A DNA stretch of 64,000 bases, taken from NCBI GenBank assembly GCA_022835595.1, contig BQUP01000004.1:1426001-1490000 (forward strand), in the 5' to 3' direction. Positions 56,217-64,000 of the stretch are shown here, piece by piece (within the stretch, counting starts at the first letter, position 1; the number at the start of each line of letters is the position of its first letter). Source of the stretch: Cystobasidium ongulense. Taxonomy: Eukaryota > Basidiomycota > Cystobasidiomycetes > Cystobasidiales > Cystobasidiaceae. The notes beneath the pieces are model-generated. The model was not told where the DNA came from, did not search any database, and saw only the letters and a program-made list of their open reading frames with translations. A program made the position numbers and the translations under genes.

Positions 56217-57364
56217 ATGGCTCCAATACATGAGACTGCCCTACACGCTATTAACAGACGCGCAACTGTCGCTGAACAGCTCACGCCGACCGGTGAACAG
56301 AGAGTGACCGTCTTTGTTCTGTTAGGCTACGGTGAGAGCCTGAAAGAAAGCTAGACAGCTGTTACAGAGAATAGCTAAATGCTGACAGTGATTGATCCAC
56401 AGTAATATTCATTACCATTGCTTGGAATCTGTGGGGCATCAAACATATCTTATATCCGTGGAAGCTGTTCACTGTAGCCTTGGTGAGCTAGGCGTCGGAC
56501 AATATACAAAAAATGACAGGCTGATAGAGCTCCATTTGCAGCACGAGTTCTCGCATGCTGCTGCTGGCTGCTGGTAAGTGTACATACCTACTGTGACTTT
56601 GAGTACATTTGACACTGTTACGCGTTAACAGCACAGGCGCGCGTGTTCTAAGCGTCGAGATAGATCCAGATCAAGGTAATTTCCCTCAGCTTGATCAAGA
56701 CATATAAATATCGTATCTGATACTGAGAATGATTCCCAAAGGCGGTCTTACGAAAATGAAAGGCGGCACAGCTTGCTGGACTCTTCCAGCTGGCTATCTC
56801 GGAAGCAGCTTCATAGGGAGTTTGCTGGTCTTCGCTGGATTCGACACGGTCGCGTCGAAGGTTGCTAGCATAGTGATAGCAGTTATAATGGTATTTACTA
56901 TCTGGTGGGCTCGAAGAAGCTGGCTCACCCTTCTGACTGTCCTGTTCGCCAATGGAAGTAAGTGAAATGCTGTTCATACGGTCACGTGCAACGATACTCA
57001 CTATTTTGCATACACTAGTGCTCGTCGCATTCTGGTTCATTGACCATGCAAGACCTTTACGCTTCTATGTCCTCTTCGTAGGAACGATGAGTGCGATGTA
57101 TGCACTTTACGATATCATGGATGGTGAGTCATTTGAGCTTGGCCTGCAGCCGTTCCTTCCTGCATCTTGAGCTTACCATTCTCCTCAGACCTCATCTTTC
57201 GAAAAGTGAACGAGTCAGATGCTTCGCAATTCGCAAGGCTGTGTCCTATCATGGGCCCTCGTGGCTGGGGTTGCTTTTGGCTCTTGATTGCCTTCATCTT
57301 CTTCGGCGCTGGAATCGTCGGAGGTCTGGCAGCGGTGGGCCAGGCTGAATCTGCTACTCGATGA
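56217..57364 (+). CDS. M50B-like membrane zinc metallopeptidase
   Basis: Multi-pass membrane protein of 255 aa. Seven exons (56217-56331, 56403-56482, 56542-56573, 56632-56675, 56742-56957, 57019-57123, 57189-57364) sum to 768 bases. The first membrane span is VFVLLGYVIFITIAWNLWG. The HExxH zinc site is HEFSHAAAG, encoded in a 32-nt exon. Then come VEIDPDQGG, TKMKGGTACWTLPAGYLGSS, and more membrane spans (IASIVIAVIMVFTIWW, LVAFWFI). The C-terminal span is WLLIAFIFFGAGIVGGL. The LPAGYLGSS and DPD-GG motifs are typical of the M50B-like family. The zinc motif, four or more helices and length agree. Substrates are unknown. Confidence 0.88.
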
Positions 57365-57731
57365 GAGACGGTAGCTGATGCCGTTGTACGTTTTCAGTTC
57401 AAAGACTCTGCGACCGAACAGGCTTCGGACGCTGCCCACTTCTTGCCTACGAGATGAGAGCGTGGCAAGTTACTGGCCGCTGCTGGACAGCCGCGTTCTC
57501 GTCTGCAGCTGAATGTAGTGATTAGATACAGACAATAGTCTTCCAGTGCCGTGTAGCTGGTGCAGTGCTGTAGTTGTGCTATAGAAAAGAATCGTTGCTC
57601 GCTTCTTGACCTGCTGATGCGCTGCTCGATCATCCTCGACTTCGAGTCCGCCCGCTGTGGCCTTGCTTGCTTCTGTTCCACCAACACAACAGCAATAGCC
57701 ATACACTCTTGCACCAACACTACTTGATACG
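57365..57731. other. Spacer between M50B-like gene and RTF1
   Basis: About 370 bases. Only terminator/promoter sequence is expected. No other feature is supported. Confidence 0.4.
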
Positions 57732-59675
57732 ATGGACGACTGGGAACTTGACTTGCTGAATCTGGCGGAAGCCCCAGCCAAGAAGAAATCCAAATCCAAG
57801 AAGGTGAAACGAAAGAGAGAGTGCGTGTTCGTAGACCCATGGCATGGCGTCGCATCATCCTTGCTGATTAGTCTCGCTATTGCATCTGCAAAGGTCGTCT
57901 GGGTCAGGTTCAGATATGGACATCGGTGGATCAGGCAGTGATATGGACCTGCAAGGATCTAGTGACGAGGATGCTTCAGCTCAAGAGGACGACGAGGATG
58001 GAGAGCTACGTCCTGACATGTTCCCTGTCGAGGGCATCTACAAGAGCACGACTGAACGAGCAGAGTGAGCAATACCTCCCTCATCAAGCAGGATCAACCC
58101 GCCGTGGACCGCTATGAAAGCTGACAACCTTCCTGCCTTACCTGTGCTCGTCAACCAGACTCATGGAGCGAAATGAGATGGAACGTGAGATGATACTCGA
58201 GGAACGAAGAGAGAAGCTTCAGAAGTATCAAGATAGACAGATCTTAAAGCAAATGGTGGCGGACCAAGAGGGGCATGCAGTCGATTCCGATTCTGATTCA
58301 CGGCCTACAACAAGACGACGTGCACCTGTGTCAAAACGAGCGAAACAACTAGAAGAACTAAAACAGAAACGCAAATCGAAAAGTGAACGAGAAGAGAAGC
58401 GTGCAAAGAAGAAAGCTGCTGGATCAGATTATGATAGTGAAGAAGAGAATAGAGAACGTCGTTCACCTTCAGTTCCTGTCTATACAGACTCGGAAGACGG
58501 TGATGGTGAATATACAAAAGAGGAGAAACCATCTACGAAGAAAAAAGGCAAATCTCGTGAACCTGCAGGAAAAGACGATTTAACAAAGATATGCATACCT
58601 AGAGCCAAGCTAGCTCAATACTGGCCCTGCCCTTGGTTCTCTGATTATGTAGAGGGCGCATATGTCAGGATGGGTGTTGGACAGGAGAATGGAGAACCTA
58701 TTTATCGACTAGCGAAAATTGAGAAGGTTGCGGATGCCAAGTCATCCAAGCTCTACAAGCTCGAGAAGAACGTAACAGACGTGAAACTTACACTCATCAT
58801 TGGAGATGATAAGAAAGATATGACGATGGAGATGGTCAGCAATAGTCCTCCAAGTGATGTAAGCTTCCGTGACTCGTGGGACACTGTTATGGAATGTGCT
58901 AAAAGTCTTCTGCTTTGACCAGCGCGAATTCAACCGATACATTGCGATACTAACACATAAAAATGTCGACATCCCCCTGAAGAGCGATATTGAAGCTAAA
59001 TTGGAAAGCTTGCAGAAATATAAGGACGCAGTGCTCACAGAGGTATGTTTGGCCTGGCAGAAAAATATTGCCTGCTCTTTTCAAACGTAGTGGCTTACGG
59101 AAGTGATTTATTCGTTCGTACCTCTAGCACGACATTAGTCTCATCCTAGCGAAGAAGAAAGAATACGCAAAAGGCAATATTCACGATAGGCATACATTAC
59201 GCAATGAGCGAGATATCGCGATTCGGTCAGGGAATGCGGTAGAGATAGCGCGGTTGGACGAGCTCCTCGCAGACTTGGATGGCAAGAACGTCCAGCCGTC
59301 GACGAATGGATCTAACTCTGGGACGCAACAGAATAAAGCACCTCTTACGCTCGAAGATAGAAGGAGAAACCTGGCAATGTCTAGTATGGCCGTGGGAACG
59401 CCAAAAGCCGTCGCTGGAAGGACCGCTTCGCCGGTTGTATCAAAGTAAGCATTGCTGGCTATCAGTAGCATATCATGCGCTTTCATTAAGCTATGTCCCT
59501 TCACAGACCTTCTTCCGGTGCAAGTACTCCGCAACGTCAATCTTCCAATCTTAATCCTTCGAAAGAGTTAAAAAAGGAAGATTCCCAACCTAGCCAGACT
59601 GGCGAAACCCATAAGCAGAATAAGTTCCAAAAACTGCTAGCTTCGAAGGTGGATATCGACCTGGGCGACTTTTGA
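57732..59675 (+). CDS. RTF1: Paf1 complex subunit RTF1 (Plus3 domain)
   Basis: Nuclear transcription-elongation factor of 521 aa. Exons 57732-57820, 57894-58064, 58159-58858, 58923-59042, 59128-59444 and 59507-59675 sum to 1566 bases. An acidic N-terminus leads to GIYKSTTERAELMERNEMEREMILEERREK, the region that contacts ubiquitin machinery for H2B in other species. A Lys/Glu-rich linker follows. The Plus3 domain runs from ICIPRAKLAQYWPCPWFSDY through GAYVRMGVG and YRLAKIEKV to LIIGDDKKDMTMEMVSN. It binds phosphorylated Spt5. Then come REFNRYIAIL and a C-terminal coiled segment with ILAKKKEYAKG and RNERDIAIRSGNAVEIARL. Domain order and length match fungal Rtf1. Confidence 0.95.
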
Positions 59676-60200
59676 AATGGTATACTTCCACATCTGTTAT
59701 GTCCACCGGTCGTAAAGAAGACATGTACCTCTCCTGCTGAGTGGTAACGTGGGATCTACCACTTCCATTTATAGTTATTGCCGGCTTTTACTCCTGCAAG
59801 ACAAGGTAAAGGCGGCTGCAATGTATCGTGCTTAGCTTGTTGCCTCCACCGCCATTGAGCATGGAGATTCAGCGGATCAAGAAGTCCCATGCGCCATGAT
59901 CCGGCATGGTGAGAGCGATATCGTTTCGCCTCTCTCGTCACTAATGTACGCAACAAAAGGAGAAGCGTCAGGCTTGCAAATGTCGACCAGCTGCACTATC
60001 AGCCCGTAATGAGACAGCTCTATGCAAGCAATCGACACTAACTTAGCCCCCAATAGAGCCTACAGGAACCGAAGAGGAGTCAAGGTCTGCAAATATCCTG
60101 GGTCGTCCACATTGATGGCTCGCTACATAACGCTTTCGTCTGGGAATACTGAAAACACATCACTATGGCTTCTTATAATTGACTAAATTTACATGTGTGT
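59676..60200. other. Convergent intergenic region RTF1 / CoA ligase
   Basis: About 525 bases of 3' flanking sequence for two convergent genes. No gene or RNA motif is visible. Confidence 0.4.
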
Positions 60201-62747
60201 TTATAATTTCGATTCACGTCCAGTTACAGGTCCTTCTTCCTTGGCGCGATCTCTCAGAATACGTCTCAAGATCTTGCCTGAGGGACTCTTCGGTATAGCA
60301 TCAACAAAACGGACACCTCCACGCAACTGCTTATGGTTTGCGATTTGTTTCTTTACCCATGCTTGAATCTCGGCTGCCTTTGTGGGAGATGCTTGAGAGG
60401 GATCTTTTAGTACGACGTAGGCCAGAGGTAGCTGTATAAGAAGGCGGTCGTCAAATGGGGGTTTAGTAAATCTATTCTTTGATAATTCCGCAGCTTACCT
60501 CGGAGCCTTGCGATTCCGCCCACACTCCGACGACACCAGAATCTGTTGCATCAACGACAATTAGCCCCGCCTACACAAGATCACACAAAGTGCGTATTGA
60601 GACCTACCGGCAATCTCGTCATGAGATAGAAGCAGTGCTTCAAGCTCGGCTGGTGGCACTTGGAAGCCTGAACATTCAAATCAGTATGGAATGGTAATAA
60701 CCCCGCACAGAAGTACACCATCCGCACCTTTGTATTTGATGAGTTCCTTGATTCGATCGGTGATGTAGAACCAGCCATCCTCGTCAACTTTTCCAACATC
60801 GCCAGTCCGTAACCAACCATCTTCAACGAGCGTTTCTTTCGTTGCGTCCGGTCGATTATGGTACTGCAGAAACGGCATGCTCAATAACGGCAAGAACAGC
60901 AATATCGGGGCGGTCAGAAAGTTCTCTCACTCCTTTCATGATGATTGGTCCTTTCATCCAAATTTCACCTTCATCACCAACATTAGGCATGTCTTGCATA
61001 GTTTCAGGATTGACTATTCTTCCTTCTACGTTTGGTAATAGTTTCCCACAACTGCCAGGTCTTGATTGATCATATGGTCCATAATGGGAAGTGGGAGATC
61101 TGCGGAGAATTACGGTAAGTGAAGACCGATAAACACGATTTAGAAAGATTGAGAGTCCAAGCTTACGATTCTGTCATTCCATACGCTTGGGTGACATAGC
61201 ACTTCAATCTCTTTTGTAGTCGTCTTTGAAGATCTGGACCAAGTGGAGCAGCTCCAGATAGTAGGTATTTTAATGAAGAAAGATCGTATTTATCGATAGC
61301 AGGATCTGCAAGGCAATTAATATATGCATGAGTGAATACCGAATCAGTCAATGGAAGCAATAGGCTTACCGCTAGCCAGCGCCAACGCTACAGGTGGTAC
61401 TAATAACATCAATGTAGCTTTATATTTCTCGATAGCTCGCAGTGACGAATCCGTCTCCCAGCGAGGCACGATGACGATCGTCTGTCCTTCCAATATAGGG
61501 AGATGAACATTCTTCGTGAGACCGTAAATGTGCTAGAAAGGAGAATATATGTCAGCAAAGTCAACCGAACTGCTCCTCAGAAGCAAGCTCGAACGCACAC
61601 TCATGGGCAAGAATGTCAAACAAACGTCGTTTACATCGCCCATGAAGCAGTAAAGACCGCTCAAGACGCTGGTAAAGGCCGAGAAAGCATCAATATATGA
61701 TCTGAGAGGAAAGGAACTATCAGAGTGCATACCTGGTCATATTATACTGGGTAGTCATGACACCCTTCGCTAATCCAGTCGTTCCGGAAGAATAGCACAA
61801 GTATGCCAAGTCGTTTGTCGGGTCTTTGTATGTATATGGTTCAAGTAATTCTTTCCCCATCAGCTCGTCCAAAGTCTTGTGTGAGGTATTGCCTTCGGAC
61901 TCGCTGCGTCTACAAGCTAGGATAATCTTGTTGGCTTGCTCTTCCTTACTCCAATGGGAGGTAGCTTCGAGAACTACTGGTAGGAGCTGAGGTGCACATA
62001 ATATAGTCTTTGAGCCGGAATCTTTGACCTGATGTTGCAATTCGGACCCTGTGTATGCCGCGTTTGCTGGGGAGACTACGAGTCCGGCGCATTGTCTATC
62101 GAGGTAGGACTGGGCGGTTAGTAGTGTGTCGTTCATATATGACTTGTGAGAATAGCAATTCACCCTGCGAGACAGACGACCTGGTAATGTATACTATTAG
62201 GAGATACATAGCAGAAGACCTGGAGGATGAGTATATCAGCATGAATGGATCCTGACGCACAAGTGCGGATTTGCATTGCTCACCTCGCCAGGCTGCAGAC
62301 CAAGCTTATGCCTGAGACCATGGGCGAGACTTTGCGATCTTCTCTTTAATTCTTTACGGGTGACCTTTTCTCCAGTGGGAGCATAGATAGCGGCTATCTT
62401 GTCATCGGATACATCTATTCGTTGCATCAAAGCAGAGTAAGGTCAATCCTGGTTGTCTGAATTGACTGATTGGCATTCCCCGTAGCTTCTCGACCGGCAA
62501 CATGCTGCCCGTGCCACAAAGTTACGGCAACTCACTGTTCTTGTTGCTCCAGACGTATTCGAAGAGGCCTCGCTTGGGATACAACGGTGCAGGGTCCCAC
62601 TACATACATGCACAGGAGGATTGTGTTGGATGTCATAGCAGCGCGAGTGTGCAAAGAGTAGAATCGCAGTGTCAGCTTGCCTCTGCCGCACCGGGAGCCA
62701 CAGCAAGACGCGACGCGACGCACATGTGATTTGTATACACGACCCAT
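60201..62747 (-). CDS. Acyl-CoA / 4-coumarate-CoA ligase-like enzyme with peroxisomal SKL tail
   Basis: ANL-superfamily adenylate-forming enzyme activating a carboxylic acid as its CoA thioester. Start at 62747: exon 1 (62747-62724) gives MGRVYKSH. The next exon begins [19 protein letters not shown], then [22 protein letters not shown]. Core motifs follow in order: [18 protein letters not shown] (AMP-binding P-loop), [38 protein letters not shown], and C-terminal [13 protein letters not shown] with the catalytic Lys. The protein ends GRESKL. The final Ser-Lys-Leu is a classical type 1 peroxisomal signal, so it probably works in peroxisomes on a fatty or aromatic acid. The acid itself cannot be told from sequence. 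At least eight introns. Confidence 0.92.
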
Positions 62748-63039
62748 TGTGCTTGGTGTTGTTGATGTGATACGATGATGTCGATGGAGGTACAAAGAGC
62801 AAAGCAAAGCAAGGTCCTTCTTCAATCAATTGCATATCACTCCGCATGGCTTTCTTCCTGGATCTCGCCGGCGCAATCGGGAGCCCCGCGTGCCGAGATT
62901 GCCGGGGCGTGGGATGATGGCATTGATTGCACTCGGGGCACAACTTGGACAAGTGGAAAGAAAGCTGAATCGAACTCGACAGATAGTCTCTCTATTTCCG
63001 CCAATACAATGCCTTCATTCCCTGGCCTTCCTTCCTTCT

Positions 63040-63923
63040 CTACTGCCGTGCATGCAACTCCCTCTCAAAACCAGCAGCCGGATCCTCGTCTACTGGACTT
63101 GCTGTAATCTTAGTCTTTTGCTCGTCGTGTGCAGCATCAGGTGGTGAAGACATGATCTCGTCTCTCGAGGGGACGGGGAGCCTGCAAAAGGAATTCAGAA
63201 ATCACCAATGTTCAGCCTACTGTTGAAAATCAATCTGAATGTGATGCGCCTCACGTCTCTTGTCGCCTAGGCCCAGAACCTTGTCGTTGTGGTATAGGTG
63301 CTCTTACCATCTGTCTAAAATTCCTAACTTCTTGTACAATCAATTCCTTCATTCCTTCAACAGTATCTTCATGTTCAAAAGAGAAATCAAATTTAGTAGG
63401 GCATAGTATTTCATCTGCAGGATCGTGCCAGATGGATAGATAAGGATGTCTTAATGCTTCAGTACAAGTTATACGTTTCGTAGGATCGAAAGCAAGCAAT
63501 TTCTCGAGTAGGTCGAGAGCCAAAGGATTGGCTTGAGGGTAAAGTTTATCGAATGGCACGCCTGGTGAGAAGGGTAGAGAGCGAATATATTCTTGCGCCT
63601 GAGTGATGACAAAGGTGAGATTTCATCGTCAGCTTTCTATACTACCTTGCACACTTGTACCCCCCTGGACAGCTGCAAACACACTCTAGGACTTCCAACT
63701 CTTCGCAGGGTCGACTCAGAAGGGGTTCCCAGATAATGCAATATTTGATTCAATTGGTCCACGTAGCTTAAACAAGCAAGAACACCAAACAGAACAAGTA
63801 TAAGCGTTTCTTATCCACTTTTTCGATTCGTGTCAAAGTGGAAATAAAGAAAACACTTACTCTTTACCTTTAAAGATCGGTCGTCCACCCAATAATTCCG
63901 CCAATATGCAGCCCACAGACCAC
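63040..63923 (-). CDS. Slt2/Mpk1-type MAP kinase, 3' part (runs off the right edge)
   Basis: C-terminal part of a MAP kinase. The leftmost complete exon begins at 63923 with [19 protein letters not shown]. Upstream exons with the ATP site and TxY loop lie outside the window, and 63924-64000 looks like intron. Then [73 protein letters not shown] and [23 protein letters not shown] last exon (63181-63040) encodes [15 protein letters not shown] and ends ELHARQ. The [10 protein letters not shown] and YIRSLP motifs and the long acidic tail fit the cell-wall-integrity kinase Slt2/Mpk1 better than Hog1 or Fus3/Kss1 types. Subfamily assignment without the activation loop is moderately sure. Confidence 0.85.
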
Positions 63924-64000
63924 CTAGTCGAAGGGAAAGAGACACGAAGGAAAAGTGGCAAGACAAATCAGCAAGAGTCAGTTTTAGAAGAAGATAAAAT

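Overview
This window is nuclear DNA from a fungus, most likely a basidiomycete. The genes are close together and broken by many short introns (about 55-110 bases) with ordinary GT-AG ends. They include fungal Zn2Cys6 regulators, a class II DYRK (Pom1-like) kinase and a cell-wall-integrity type MAP kinase. No order or genus can be fixed from the sequence alone. Exon coordinates were built by eye from splice signals, reading frame and family motifs. For most genes the exon lengths sum to a whole number of codons.

Layout, left to right. The 5' part of arginyl-tRNA synthetase (-) is divergent from a DUF4202 gene (+). A small unrecognised gene (+) follows. TOR kinase (-, 12748..4059) is divergent from a TLDc/OXR1-like gene (+), which converges on TTI2 (-), a subunit of the complex that matures TOR-type kinases. 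TTI2 is divergent from a tandem CCCH zinc-finger gene (+). Next come an Ariadne-type RBR ubiquitin ligase (+) and HSP90 (+). Between them lies an inverted, decayed copy of the HSP90 3' end, and two foldback elements lie nearby. Two paralogous Zn2Cys6 regulators point away from each other (29201..32668 - and 35149..38427 +) with NAD(P)H-hydrate dehydratase (-) between them. The second contains an assembly gap next to a run of 39 C. An unrecognised 439-aa gene (+) converges on a very long Pom1/DYRK2-like kinase (-). Then follow GAR1 (+), a SnoaL-like protein (+), a third Zn2Cys6 regulator (+), an M50B-like membrane peptidase (+), RTF1 (+), an acyl-CoA/4-coumarate-CoA ligase-like enzyme ending in SKL (-), and the 3' part of an Slt2/Mpk1-type MAP kinase (-).

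Most genes are housekeeping: translation, chaperone, Paf1 complex, snoRNP and TOR signalling. I found no CRISPR array, tRNA, rRNA, complete transposon or secondary-metabolite cluster. The most notable points are extremely small exons (a 7-nt terminal exon carrying the last residue of TOR, a 7-nt first exon in the DYRK gene, a 24-nt exon in the SnoaL-like gene), the inverted HSP90 fragment with nearby foldback elements, the linkage of TOR with TTI2, and the flanking regulator paralogs.
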